Shown: positions 43,741 through 54,845, numbered from the stretch's first letter. The stretch: 64,000 nucleotides of DNA from Tenrec ecaudatus (GCF_050624435.1 NC_134534.1:71695501-71759500); one strand, 5' to 3'. Numbers and translations: made by a program. The notes: generated from the sequence alone by a model not told the origin.

Positions 43741-43867
43741 TGGATTTTTAGCTGCATTACCAGCTGCCTTCAACTGTAGACTGCTGGTCTACAGTTATTG
43801 AGGAAACCCCATTCTTCAATACACTTTAAAGTGGGAGCAGACTACTTATTTGAATATATATAGAGAG

Positions 43868-43980
43868 CCCATCAGCAGCACCTCCAGACAACGATAAGGC
43901 TGGCTGCCCCTGTAAAGAGTTACAGTCTTGGAAACCCTGCATGTCATTCTGAGTCAAAATTGACTAGATAGCATTGGCGT
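43868..43980 (+). mobile_element. AfroSINE 3' half
   Basis: 'agcacctccagacaacgata', 'agagttacagtcttggaaac' and 'attgactagatagcattggc', followed by a GT/AT-rich microsatellite to about 44045. Confidence 0.75.
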
Positions 43981-44339
43981 GTGTGTATGTGTGTGTGCAG
44001 TATAGTATATAATATGTATATATAATTTGTGATATTATATATATTTGATGTAAAGTAACATTATAACAAGTTTGAAATATTGCAATAATTGCCAAAATAT
44101 GACAAACAGACACAAAGTAAGCACATATTGTTGGGAAAATGGTGCCAGTCGACTTGCCTGAGGCAGGGCTGCCACAAGCCTTCAATTTGTAAAAAAACAA
44201 AACAAAAAAACAATCATGATATCAGTGAAGCATAATAAAGTGAACCATAATGAAATGAGATGTGTTCACATATGCAAACTTTACAAAGCGTATAAAGCCT
44301 GGGAACAAAACGTCAGGTGACCATTTCTGAGCACAGTGA

Positions 44340-44958
44340 TTATGGATGCAGTAGACAGAATAATGATACCTTTCTCCCACAAAGATAGCCACATCCTAAT
44401 CCTCAGAACCTACACATGTGTTACCTCACATGACAGAGATTAGAGTTACAGATGGAATTCAGCTGGCTAATCAGCAGATAGGAAGAATGCTTTGAATTAT
44501 CCTGACAAGCCCAATGTACATGATCAGCAAACCAAAAAGCCAAACTCACCACCACCCATCGCCAGCTGATGGGTTCAAACTTCCAACCTCACAGGTAGCA
44601 GCCCAACACATAACCACTACATGGCCAGGACTCCTGACCATCATCACAGAAGGGACGAGAACCATAGGAAATAGAACTACAGAAGAATGGGAAGAGCTAC
44701 ACTATGACTGACCTTGAAAGTAGATGCAGAGAGCCACAAGCAAAAGATGTGCACAGTCACCAGCACCTAGAAAAGGCAAGGAAAGAGACTACCCCCTGGA
44801 TCTTCCAGAAGAGAACACAGCCCTGACTACACCTCAGTCTTCACCTACGAAGACCTGTCAGACTGACACCCTCCAAAACTAGAAAATAAAGGCAGGTTGT
44901 TTCTGCCACTTAGTTCATGGTAAGTTGTTATTGCAGCTGTAGAAAACTAATACAATGA
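44340..44958 (+). mobile_element. MLT1-like LTR with an AfroSINE inside
   Basis: 'gcagtagacagaataatgat', 'gatggaattcagctggctaa', 'agaaaataaaggcaggttgt' and the end 'gaaaactaatacaatg' follow the MaLR LTR order. Interrupted at about 44533-44637. Confidence 0.7.
44533..44637 (-). mobile_element. AfroSINE inside the LTR
   Basis: 'gctgatgggttcaaacttcc', 'caggtagcagcccaacacat' and 'catggccaggactcctga'. Confidence 0.8.
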
Positions 44959-45360
44959 ATGATTTTTCATTTTGTTCACTAGGGATTTTGAAAAGTTGAG
45001 ATTTGCTATTTTTAAAAATTGTTTATCACCTAACCAGGACAAGCACAGTTATTATATTTTAAAGTAATACAAAATCACAATGAGGGCTGTGGGAGAAAGT
45101 AGGAAATATTTAGCCTCAAAACTGACAGCTCCTCCTGTTTTTCAACCTCAATTTAGTGAGAAACTTAAGTTGTAAAGATTCACACAGCAAAAGGGGGCAG
45201 AGTTAAAGTTTTCTAAACTGGTGGTTTATTTAGTTAGTTAGTTACTCAATGTAATTTTTATTCATTACTTGACCCCCCCTAACCGTGTAACACATTAACA
45301 ATTCTAATTATTAGAAGTAGAAGTGGTAAGCGATATTTGCAGGAAGGAATAAAAACCGGA

Positions 45361-45425
45361 TGTTGTTGTTGTTAGGTGCCTTGAGTAGATTCTGACTCTG
45401 TGTGCAACAGCACAAACACCACCTT
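45361..45425 (-). mobile_element. BovB/RTE tail
   Basis: 'gttgttgttgttaggtgcct' and 'ctgtgtgcaacagcacaaac'. Confidence 0.75.
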
Positions 45426-45539
45426 AGGAATAATAGAGGGAATAATCAACAAGGATTCCTGTGAAATCATTGAAATCATGTAGTCAAGAGCTACATTTAG
45501 ATATTTAATAGCCATTAAACTACTACTTTGTTGCTTTTG

Positions 45540-45880
45540 TCCTTTTATTTCATGTCTCCAATCTAATAATATGCTTACTATAGAAAACTTGGAAAATATA
45601 AGACTGTCTAAGTAAAAAGCAGGACAAAATAATTCCTACTTCCTTTATACAAAGGTCAATTCTGTACTTTTTAGAGACTTTTCAATATTTTTCCATGTAA
45701 ATACAAAGTGGCATAATGTGCATACTCGTTTGTTAAGTTTTTAACTTAACATGTTATAGCTATTTCCCATTTGATGAATATTCTTTCCAGTACAAATAGT
45801 GAATAATTTCATTTTTTGTGAACAAATGTTAATCATGAAAATAAGTGCCTTAGTTTAACATTTTTCTATTTTTTAAATGT
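45540..45880. mobile_element. Old L1M-like fragment
   Basis: 'gaaaacttggaaaatataag' and 'tttcaatatttttccatgta' follow an order common in old L1M 3' regions. Tentative. Confidence 0.35.
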
Positions 45881-45914
45881 AATATAATCACAGTATTTTG
45901 TTTTATAATTATGA

Positions 45915-46080
45915 GCCCCAGAGGCATAACATGTTAAGTGTTCTCCACTAGCTGCTTCACAGGGGAACAATGAGACAGTCCACTTCTGTAAATATTTATA
46001 GCTTTGGAAACCTAATGGATCAGTTCTACTCCATTTTCTAGGGTTAATATGAGTTGGAATAGACTCAAGGTCATTGATGG
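45915..46080 (+). mobile_element. AfroSINE, diverged
   Basis: 'gtgttctccactagctgctt', 'tttatagctttggaaaccta' and 'tgagttggaatagactcaag'. Confidence 0.7.
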
Positions 46081-46185
46081 ACCTTAATGATCTTATACAT
46101 AAATTTTCTTTTGATACTTAGGAGAGGCCTTCTAAAAGTTCACAGAAAACTGCAATGAAAAGATAATGATTTTTTTCTTTTTCTT

Positions 46186-46445
46186 TTTTAATCATTTTAT
46201 TGGGGGCTCATACAATTCTTATTACAACCCATACATACATCAATTGTATAAAGCACATTTGTACATTCTTTATATATTTTTTGAGATGCAAAAGCGGCAA
46301 AGGAGTTTATTAGCTAGCTCGAGCTAGGGCTTCCTCCCTCCGCTGCCCGACGTAGCGGGGATGCAGCGTCCAAAGGGAATTGGCACATTTGTACATTCTT
46401 TACCCTCATAATTCTCAAAACATTTGCTCTTCACGATGATGCTTC
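46186..46445 (-). mobile_element. L1-type 3' end, carrying the ERV-derived insertion
   Basis: 'atcattttattgggggctca' to 'ttctcaaaacatttgctctt', interrupted at 46273-46382. Confidence 0.85.
46273..46382 (-). mobile_element. Retroposed 3' end of an ERV transcript, 110 bp
   Basis: On the minus strand the piece has a GC-rich segment, a palindromic tagctagctcgagctag stretch, the poly(A) signal AATAAA, then 'ctcctttgccgcttttgcat' and a short A-run. AATAAA followed 15-20 bp later by TTTGCATC resembles the R region of gammaretrovirus-like (class I) LTRs. It is flanked by perfect 20-bp copies of gcacatttgtacattcttta (46253-46272 and 46383-46402), so a polyadenylated transcript end was inserted by LINE-type integration, not by retroviral integrase. 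Non-coding. Confidence 0.7.
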
Positions 46446-46559
46446 TTTAAAAAATATATCTATTCTGCCACTCTGTGGCTTTTTTTATAGCACATTTGTA
46501 CATTCATTGCCCTCAATAATGAATTTTTTCTCATGAACTTTTTGAAACCTCCTCATAGG

Positions 46560-47445
46560 TACTATTTCTTTCTTTTTTAAAAATAATTTTATTGGGGGCT
46601 TGTACAACTCTTATCACAATCCATCCATCCATCATCAAGCACATTTGTACATTTGCTTCCCTCATCATTCTCAAAACATTTGCTTTCTACTTGAGCCCTT
46701 GGTATCAGCTTCTCATTTTCCCCCTTCCTCCCCACCCCCTCCCTCATGAACCCCTGATAATTTATAAATTATTATTTTGTCATATCTTACACTGTCCAAA
46801 TTCTCCCTTCACCCACTTTTCTGTTGTCTGTGCCCCAGGGAGGAGGTTATATGTAGATCTTTATAATCTGTTCCCCCTTTCTACCCCATCTTCCCTCCAC
46901 CCTCCCAGCATCACCACTCTCACTACTGGTCTTGAAGGGATCATCTGTCCTGGATTCTCTGTGTTTCCGGTTCCTATCTATACCAGTGTACATCCTCTGG
47001 TCTAGCCAGACTTTTAAGGTATAACTGGGATCAAGGTAGTTGGGGGGGGGGCATTTAGAAACTAGAGAAAAGTTGTATGTTTCATCATTTTTACACTGTC
47101 CCCTGACTGGCTCGTCTATTCCCTGTGACCCTTCTGTAAGAGGATGTCCAGTTGCCTATAGATAGGCTTTAGGTTTGCAATCTGCAGTCCCCCTCATTTA
47201 CAATGATATAATTTTTTGTTCTTTGATGCCTGATACCTGAACCCTTCGACATCTCATGGTCACATAGGTTGGTGTGCTTTTTTGCTTCAGAGCTAGATAG
47301 CCACTTGTTTACCTTCAAACCTTTAAGACCCCAGACATTATATCTTTTGATAGCCAGGCACCATCAGCTTTCTTTGCCATATTTGCTTATGCACACATTT
47401 GTCTTCAGCGATTGTGTCGGGAAGGTGAGCATCGTGGAATCTGGC
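46560..47445 (-). mobile_element. L1-type 3' segment, about 0.9 kb
   Basis: 'attttattgggggcttgtac', 'gggaggaggttatatgtaga', 'ctggtctagccagactttta', 'tttaagaccccagacattat' and 'tttgtcttcagcgattgtgt': a longer antisense copy. The 137-codon frame at 46592-47005 is a by-product of the low-stop UTR sequence. Confidence 0.85.
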
Positions 47446-47577
47446 AGTTTATTTTAATCAAGCTCTCCTAAACAATTAAAACCTAGTTTAGAATGGATGG
47501 ACATAATATGAAGAGCCATCTAGAGAAATGAAGTTATCATATATGCTACAGCAGCATTGATGAACCTTGAAAACACA

Positions 47578-47660
47578 GTTGTTACCTTGAGTCTGACTCA
47601 CAGTGACACCGTAGTTCAAAGTAGAACCACCCATTAGGTTTGCTAGGCTGAAATCTTAAA
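47578..47660 (-). mobile_element. AfroSINE tail
   Basis: 'tgagtctgactcacagtgac' and 'aaagtagaaccacccattag'. Confidence 0.65.
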
Positions 47661-47759
47661 GAGAACAAATCAAGTCTTTTCTCCCATTTAACAACACTAT
47701 GCTGAGTAAACCCAAATCCTGTATAACTCCACTTATATTGTGCAACATAGATTTAGATT

Positions 47760-47962
47760 ACTTACTGCCATCAAGTCAATTCTGACTCATGGCAACCCTA
47801 TAAGATGGGGTAGAACTGCCCCTGTGGGTTTTTGAGACTGTAACTCTTTATAGGAGTAGAAAGCCCAGTCTTTCTCTCAAGGAGCACCAGGTGGTTTTGA
47901 ACTGTGGACCTTCAGGGAACCACAGGCCAACTTGTAACCACTACACCACTGCACCACCAGAG
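47760..47962 (-). mobile_element. AfroSINE, full length
   Basis: 'ttactgccatcaagtcaatt', 'gatggggtagaactgcccct' and 'aaccactacaccactgcacc'. Confidence 0.85.
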
Positions 47963-48171
47963 ATTATTTTTGGCAACTATCTAGGGGTAGATAATGGATT
48001 AGTGGTTAGCAGTAGGGAAAGAAGCAAATGAGGGGTTGCTACTTAAAGACTCTGGTATGTCACTGAATTGTACACTGAGGAATGATTAGAATGGCAAATA
48101 CTTTACTACAATAAATTATTATAATCAAATAATATTTAAAATTTAGAAACCAAGCTATTTAAAAGATATTT

Positions 48172-48411
48172 TTAACAATTTATTAGGGGCTCATACAACT
48201 CTTATCACAGTTCATACATATACATACATCAATTGTATAAAGCACAACTGTACATTCTTTGCCCTAATCATTTTTCTCCTCTTTCCTTTTTTTACATTTT
48301 ATTAGGGACTCATACAACTCTTATCACAATCCATACATATACATACATCAATTGTATAAAGCACATCCATACATTCCCTGCCCCAATCATTCTCAAAGCA
48401 TTTGCTCTCCA
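48172..48411 (-). mobile_element. Dimeric L1 3' end, copy 2
   Basis: Two termini in tandem: 'caatttattaggggctcata' (48175) and 'cattttattagggactcata' (48294). Perfect 12-bp duplication taaaagatattt at 48160-48171 and 48412-48423. Confidence 0.9.
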
Positions 48412-48423
48412 TAAAAGATATTT

Positions 48424-48945
48424 ATTGAGGACACACAGAGACTCAGCACTGCCTGAAGCCATCAGCTACCATGTATCTTTAATGGACAATGATGCCATTC
48501 CCTAGCAAGACAGATGCAGATACTCTTCTGAGACATTTCGTTTGCATGAGCTTACGCCACTGTGCTTGGTGGTCCTGATGATGATGTTGGCAATCTGGGT
48601 TAGAAAGTGGTTAGCTGTTGCTGGTTGTGGTTAAGTGGCAGAGCTGGTGGGGTGGTGATGAAGGAGGGACTGAGGACCCATAAAAGAGGGGAAGCATGGG
48701 AGGGAGAATGCTATGTTAGGTAGAGCGATGGTCTGTATCACAATTAGTTAAGTTTTGTTTGTTGCAATGCATAAATTTCTCCTTTGGTAAGCTTTGAACA
48801 GGTGGACCAGATAAAAGGTGAGGTTATGTCTAAGGGGTGGTGTACCAGTTAATGTGCTTAAAGAACTCAGGAGATGGAAAGCGGTATTAGAGAGAAAGCA
48901 CAGGGTACTTTGCATAATAAGGAGTTGGGAGGAAAGGAAGAAAAA
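48424..48945. other. Unique sequence
   Basis: Not recognised. Contains GATGATG/GGTGG-rich text at about 48570-48680. Confidence 0.4.
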
Positions 48946-48949
48946 AGTA

Positions 48950-49110
48950 CTTCTTCTACCTCCCCATCATCACCCACCTCACTCCCAAGCATCAAACCAA
49001 CAGGTCTTTGTCTCCGTGTTGTTTTCTTCACCAAGAACACCCTTCTCCCCATTTAAAATACCTTTATCCTTCAAAGATCAACTCAATGCCAACTCTTTCT
49101 TATAGTAATA
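48950..49110. mobile_element. L2 LINE fragment
   Basis: 'cctccccatcatcacccacc', 'caagaacacccttctcccca' and 'atccttcaaagatcaactca' match L2 (..cttcaagacccagctcaaatgcc..). Confidence 0.55.
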
Positions 49111-49114
49111 AGTA

Positions 49115-49775
49115 AAATAGTGCCAGGAGTAGGAGGAAAATGAGGTGTTCCGTGCTCATAAAGAGTACATTCTCAGAAACTGCGTTAGTCCAGGTTGACT
49201 AGAGAAACAAATTCAGAGGCACTCAAATATATGTAAGAGAGATCTTTATTTAAAAGAGCAATTGTATATTTAGAAAATATCCCAGCCCACTTCAGATCAA
49301 GTCAAGTCCGATATGAGCCCACATGTCTTATACCAGTCTATACATTCCTCTTGAGATTCACGCAACACATTCAATGACAAAGAATGCAGAAAGATCACAG
49401 GTCAGTGGGTGGAAAGTCTTGCCGATCTAGTGGTGGTAGAAGCATCTCAGTGCTGGTGTGGGTCTCCATGTGGCTCTTCCAGCTCCAAGGCTCTGGCTGC
49501 ATCAGTGTAGCTCCATGTGGTTTGTCAATAGGAATGTTAAGCAGAGAGTGTCACCTGTCTCCCGGGAGGAATACAGGATTTCCCAGAATCCTCAGGAGAA
49601 GGCCATGCCCACACAAAGACCTCATGGGCTATGGCCTGATTGACAGGCAAGACTCCACCCCTTTGTAAATTGAAAGGAGATTAAGTAACTGCCACAGAAA
49701 CCCACGGGGCAGTTCTACTCTGTCCCATTGCATCACCATGAGCCAGAATTGACTCAGTGGAAGTTAGTTTGACAT
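49115..49775 (+). mobile_element. AfroSINE split by a solo LTR
   Basis: Left piece 'gaggtgttccgtgctcataa' to 'cattctcagaaac' (49180). Right piece 'cccacggggcagttctactc' to 'actcagtggaagttagttt'. Joined across the LTR they give a normal SINE 3' half. Confidence 0.85.
49181..49696 (-). mobile_element. Solo LTR, TGTGGCA family, copy B
   Basis: 516 bp, plus-strand ends 'tgcgttagtccaggttgact' and 'taagtaactgccaca'. Minus strand carries AATAAA near its 3' end (complement at 49241-49255). Perfect 5-bp duplication gaaac at 49176-49180 and 49697-49701, the size usual for ERVL/MaLR integrases. Confidence 0.85.
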
Positions 49776-49785
49776 TATTTGGCCG

Positions 49786-50024
49786 ATGTGCCAGGAATTT
49801 TCATGTATGGCTTGTTACTTAATTCCTATCACGTTGAGTCTTACTTTTATCCTCTTCCTATTGCTATGTCTTACCCTGGAGCCGGTCCGCTACTTGATGC
49901 TGCTGCAGAACACCTCCTTACTTGGACATGACCATCCCTCCGGCTTCTTTGCTCCTTTACTATTGCTGTTTTTGGTGCCATTGAGTTGATTTTCAACTCC
50001 CACAACAGAACAGAACTGCCCTAA
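49786..50024. other. Unassigned, with AfroSINE tail
   Basis: 49972-50024 ('tttttggtgccattgagttg') is an AfroSINE or RTE tail on the minus strand. The rest, with a 67-codon hydrophobic frame, is unrecognised. Confidence 0.4.
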
Positions 50025-50438
50025 AGGGTTATGCATGTGAAAGTTGGACAATGCATAAGGAAGACTTCAGAAAGATCAGTGCATATGCATCAGGGTGCTG
50101 GTGAAGAATATTGGAATGATCTTGGACCGCCAGAAGAACAAACAAATCTGTCTTGGAAGAAGAACAGCCGGAATGCTCCTTAGAAGCGAGGATGGCAAGA
50201 CTTCATGTCAAGTACTATGAACACGTTACCAGGAGAGGCCAGTGCCTGGAAAAGGACATCGTGTTTGAGAAAGTAGAAGGTCATCGAAAAAGAGGAAGAG
50301 CATCCAAGAAATGTATTGAAACAGTGACTACAACACAAACATAAGAATTGTGAGGATGAAGCCGACCCAGACAGTGTTTCATCCTTTTGTACTTAGGGTC
50401 ACTGGAATGAGAACCAACTCTATGGCACCTTATACCAA
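50025..50438 (+). mobile_element. BovB C-terminal region to 3' end
   Basis: 'gttatgcatgtgaaagttgg', 'gtcttggaagaagaacagcc' and 'aatgctccttagaagcgagg'. The frame at 50153-50344 includes RLHVKYYEHVTRR, matching the BovB LKYFGHVMRR motif. Ends 'ctatggcacctta'. Confidence 0.85.
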
Positions 50439-50567
50439 CCACAGTCTCTATGGGAGCCTATTGCCAGATTGGTTCTCCCATAGCGAGTGGCTGTATGTTT
50501 CAGTCACCGACATTTTGGTTCGCAGCTACAATGGTTTAACCATTGTACTAGCGGGGACATATATCTC

Positions 50568-50730
50568 CCTGACACTGAGTTGATTCTGAGTCATAGTCAC
50601 TCTGTATAGTGTTTCCAAGGCTGTAAATCTTTATGGGGCATATAGCAATACCTTTCTCCCCAAAAGCACCTGGTGACTTTTAGCTACCTACCTGGATATT
50701 AGCTGTCCAATGTTTACCAACGCGGCCTCA
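50568..50730 (-). mobile_element. AfroSINE, diverged
   Basis: 'gacactgagttgattctgag' and 'aaggctgtaaatctttatgg'. Confidence 0.65.
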
Positions 50731-50826
50731 CAAGTTTCTACTTTGGGGAAGACACGGTTTCTGCACTTTTCTATTGCTAGTAGTGGAAACTATTTGATTT
50801 ACCTTCTCTAATAGGTTTATACACTG

Positions 50827-50828
<2 letters not shown>

Positions 50829-50871
<43 letters not shown>
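50829..50871. repeat. (GT)21 microsatellite
   Basis: Uninterrupted GT run; a good candidate for a polymorphic marker. Confidence 0.97.
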
Positions 50872-50873
<2 letters not shown>

Positions 50874-52510
50874 GGGACTTCAAAAATTGTTGGAAAATTG
50901 AATTAAAGAATAATGGAAAATTTCTACAAACATTTTAAATACAAATTTCCACCCATTTTTGGAAGTCCCCTGGTATGTGCATGTGTACACACACATATAC
51001 CTACAAGCGATGGTGGAACAATTCCATTATCCTTTAATTAGATTTGTCCAACAATAATTGAAGCCCCCCACCCATGCACACACGTGTGTACACATCAAGA
51101 TTTCTTCTCTAGCTTCTTACTTTCCCATGAACTTTGTCAAGGTCATGACACTTCTCAAAGGTTAGACTCACCCTCCCCATGACCACCACCTAATGTGGAA
51201 AGTTCAGGGGGGTGTTGCAGGCTGAGGTGAGGAAAGCTCCTAAAACTGTTGCGTATTGCGTCTATTTTTTAAAGCTTTTGGCTAGCAGGACCTCTTGCTT
51301 AATGAAGTGGAGTAATGGACCTTTTGAAATGACTCCAGGATTTCAAGGTGGGGTTGGGAGCTACTCCCACCCAGCGAGGAAGTACTGGGAAATAATTAAC
51401 TCCAATAAACTGGCAGCGACCACTTCTGCCCCTCCCCAGTGAACTCACCTTTGTCTTATTAAACATGTGGGTGACTGGGCGACTGGTTTAACCTGTTGAT
51501 TCTACTTCCCAAATTAATGAGGCAATGATTTGAGACTTTTTTGCAAGCAGTTATTGAAGAGGTTCAAGTCAGTTTAAAAAAGCATTCCTATAATGAAAAA
51601 AAGTAAATTTTAATAAAACACATTTGGTTATTTGTAGAATACACTGGTCTGGAAAACTCTTACAGGAAATAAAATGCTGATGTCTTTTAGGAATGGAATC
51701 TCCCCCAAATTACATTGGTAATTTGCTCCTAAAAGAGACAAGACTAGAAATGTACAAAATTTTTACAAAATAAAATTTTAATCTAAGAAATACATCGAGA
51801 CATGTTTTGCCAAAATGCCTGTTTCCAAAACTAATTATTGTTTCATGCCTATGTAAACATATAGTGTGTGTCTAAATATTTTTTTCAAATTATTTTACTA
51901 TTACGTATTTTGCAGAACTACATAAATACTTAACAATGAAAAAGAAGGGAAGATATTTCCCTAAAAGAAAGCTTCTTTATACTATTCCCCCACCCCCTCC
52001 TTGAAACAAGTGTTTCCATAAGCAGAACCTTCTATTGTGGACTGTGTTTTTCCATTGCAAATGAGATGGAGGGATCAATTAAAAGAGCTGGAGTTGTCAT
52101 CGCAATGGAAAGTGGGAAATTACAATCATTTTCCTCTGCTCCTCTCAATGCCTTCGTCTCGCCTCCATTCTGGGAGGGAAAGATAGATCCCCAGCATATC
52201 TTCTGCTGCCTGGCAGTGAGAAAGAAGAGGCTTACATATGCCTGATGCTGCTGATTGTGGAACCAAATGTATTGAATTTTAAACTATAAAAGTAGAAAGG
52301 AAAAGGCAACAAAACTAAACTGCAATTTCTCTTTCCGAGTCTTTCGCTCTGAGGCCTACATACAGATATAAAAAAATTATCTAAAGACATCATTTTAGGA
52401 TATCTAGGAATATTTTTTTCTTTAAAGGAGGTAAGGAATGAAAATCCTTTTTATGAGCTGTAGATTTTATTTACTTCACACCCTCTTTTTCAGCCAGCAA
52501 GTTTGTGCTG
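50872..52510. other. Longest unique stretch in the second half
   Basis: No interspersed repeat recognised in about 1.6 kb. 51990-52290 is compositionally balanced, lacks simple repeats and CpG decay patterns, and looks like the kind of sequence that is often conserved. No exon signature. Confidence 0.4.
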
Positions 52511-52514
52511 TCTG

Positions 52515-53055
52515 CACACACAGGCTGTTAATGCGCCTCCTCCAGTCCTGATGCAGAGTTCTTTTACATAGAGTCCAGCTCCTCAGATTATCTGTCAGCA
52601 CACTCAAGTTGAATAAATATGGGGGAGGATACCACCCTGATGCGTACGTCCCTCATTCTGAACCATGCAGACTCCCCTTCTGTTTGAAAACTACTTCTTG
52701 ATCTGTGTTCAGGTTATGCATCCCATCATTCACAATGTGGTCCACAGTTTGGTATCAGTCAAGGCATTAAATGCCCTTATAGTCAATAAAACACAGGTAA
52801 ACTTCTTTCTGTTATTCTCTACTTTTAGCCAAGATCCAGCAACAATGATATCGCTTTTCACATTCTTTTATGAATCTGGCTTGAATTTCTGTCAACTCCT
52901 TGATGATGTATTGCTGTAACTATTTTCTATTTTTAAATAGTCTTTAGCATGACTTTATCTCCATGTGATCTTCATGATATTGTTTGATAATATGTTGAAT
53001 CACCTTTCTGTGGCATAGGCTCAAATAGGAATCTTTTCCTGTTGGTAGACCCGGT
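52515..53055 (-). mobile_element. BovB RT region, inverted arm
   Basis: 'ctcctccagtcctgatgcag', 'gagtccagctcctcagatta', 'aatgcccttatagtcaataa' and 'tagccaagatccagcaac' are BovB RT in complement. Confidence 0.85.
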
Positions 53056-53545
53056 AACAAGAAATCAAACAATGCATCACATTTGGCAAATTTGCTGCCA
53101 GAGACCTCTCTGAAGTATTAGAGACAAAGATGTCATCTTCAGGACAAAGCTGATCCAACCCATGGCATTTTCAATTACCTCATATGCATGCCAAAAGCTT
53201 GACAATGAATAAGGAAGATCAAAGAAGAGCTGCTGCCTTTGAACGTTGGTGTTGATATTGTATAGAATATTGTTTATAACATGAACTTGCAAAAGAACCA
53301 ACAGATTGGTCTGGGAAGAAGTACGACCAGAGTGCTCCTTGGAAACAAGGCTGGTGAGACTCGCATGTACTTTGGACATGTTATCAGAAGGCTCCAGTCT
53401 TTGGCGAAGACTGCTTCTAAAGTAGAGGGTCAGTGAAAAGGGGAAACTTTCAGTGGGATTGATGGACATAATGGTTGCAACCATGGGCTCAAACAAAACA
53501 AATGTTAAGAATGCTTCAGGACCAGGAAATATTTTCTTCTTTTGT
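53056..53545 (+). mobile_element. BovB 3' arm of the inverted copy
   Basis: Begins at 'tggcaaatttgctgccagag', then 'gctgctgcctttgaacgttg', 'ccagagtgctccttggaaac' and 'catgtactttggacatgtta'. In element coordinates it lies downstream of the inverted arm without overlap. The 215-codon minus-strand frame at 53077-53724 is an accident of this junction. Confidence 0.85.
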
Positions 53546-53704
53546 ACAATATGAGTCATGACTGAAACAGGGGGACCTAATAACTGTGGGGGAGTGTGAT
53601 TTCTTAATATGACTCTTCTAGCCCAGTCTCTGTAACTCCCACCAAATAATTGAGTGGGCATACACAAACAGGGCATGTACAAAAATAATAGAAAGAACTG
53701 GTCG

Positions 53705-54845
53705 GTTTTCTTTTTTCTAATCATTTTATCGGGGGCTCATACAGCTCTTATCATAATCCATACATGCATTCACTGTGTCAAGCACATCTGTGCATTTGTT
53801 GCCCTCATCATTCTCAAATGCTTTCTCAAAATTGCTTTCTACTTGAGCCCTTTGTATCAGCTTTCTGCCTCCACCCCCACGCTCCAACCCTCCCTCTCTC
53901 ACGAATCCTTGATAATTTATAATTCTTTTTTGTATCTTACATTGACCAATGTCTCCCATCACCCACTTTTCTGTTGTCTGTCCCTGTGTTAGTCTGGGCA
54001 GACTAGAGAAATCCAGAGAAATTTCGTATGTGTATAAGAGAGAGTTTTATATAAAGGGTAATAGTACATTAAGAAAGCATCCCAACTCAATGCAGTCCAA
54101 GCCCATGAATCCAATATTAGCCCATATGTCTCATACCAATCTATAAAGTCGTCTTCAGACTCACAAAATACGTGCAATGATGCCGAATGCAGAAGGATCA
54201 CAGATCAGAGGGTGGGAAATCTTGTAGATCCAGTGGCATTGTAAGCATCTCAGCACTGGTAGGGGTCTCCACATGGCTTCTCCAGGTCCAGGGTTCTGAC
54301 TACATCAGGGTAGGTCCATGTGGCTTCTCCAGCTCAGGACGCTAGCGAATTCCATGTGTCTTGTCAGCTGCAATGACTCCCAGGGAGTGAGCAGAGAGAG
54401 AGGTGTCTCCTGCCTCTAAGAAATACAGGCATTTCCAGAATTCTCAGGAGAAAGTCATACCCACACAGAGGTCTCATTGGTTATATCTTGATTGACAGGC
54501 CAGACTTGACCTTCTCATTTGTAATCCTCTCAAACTGATACCAGATTATGTGATTGCCACAGTCCCCCTGGGAGAGGGTTATATGTAGATCATTGCAACA
54601 AGCCTCCCCATTCTCCCCCCACCTTCCCCTTCCCCTCCTGGTATCACTGCTCTCATTATTGATCCTGAGGGATTCCCTGCGTTTCGAGCTCCTCTCTGTA
54701 CCCGTGTATATGCTCTGGTCTAGCTGAATTTGTAAGGTGGAATTGGGGTCATGATAGTGGGGGGGGCAGGGGGACTGGAAGAAGCATTAAAGAACTAGAG
54801 GGAAGTTGTATGTTTCATCTGTGCTATAGACTGGTCAGTTTAATT
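53705..54845 (-). mobile_element. L1-type 3' segment split by a solo LTR
   Basis: Left part ('atcattttatcgggggctca' to 'ttctgttgtctgtccc') and right part ('ctgggagagggttatatgta' to 'gttgtatgtttcatctgtgc') join in the order seen at 46.6-47.1 kb. Confidence 0.85.
53985..54561 (-). mobile_element. Solo LTR, TGTGGCA family, copy C
   Basis: 577 bp, plus-strand ends 'tgtgttagtctgggcagact' and 'tatgtgattgccaca'. Perfect 5-bp duplication gtccc at 53980-53984 and 54562-54566. The longest of the three copies. Confidence 0.88.

Larger units (their letters stand above)
47520..48125 (+). mobile_element. Ancient L1M 3' end with AfroSINEs inside
   Basis: 'gctacagcagcattgatgaa', 'ccttgaaaacacag', 'actccacttatattgtgcaa', 'tagattagtgg'-like text at 47990-48020, 'cactgaattgtacactgagg' and 'tttactacaataaa' follow the L1M order. 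Confidence 0.75.

Noticed and set aside
53077..53724. 215-codon minus-strand open frame, the longest in the window
   Set aside because: It runs across a sense BovB arm and into unrelated DNA and an L1 end, on the strand opposite to BovB coding, so it is a chance frame.
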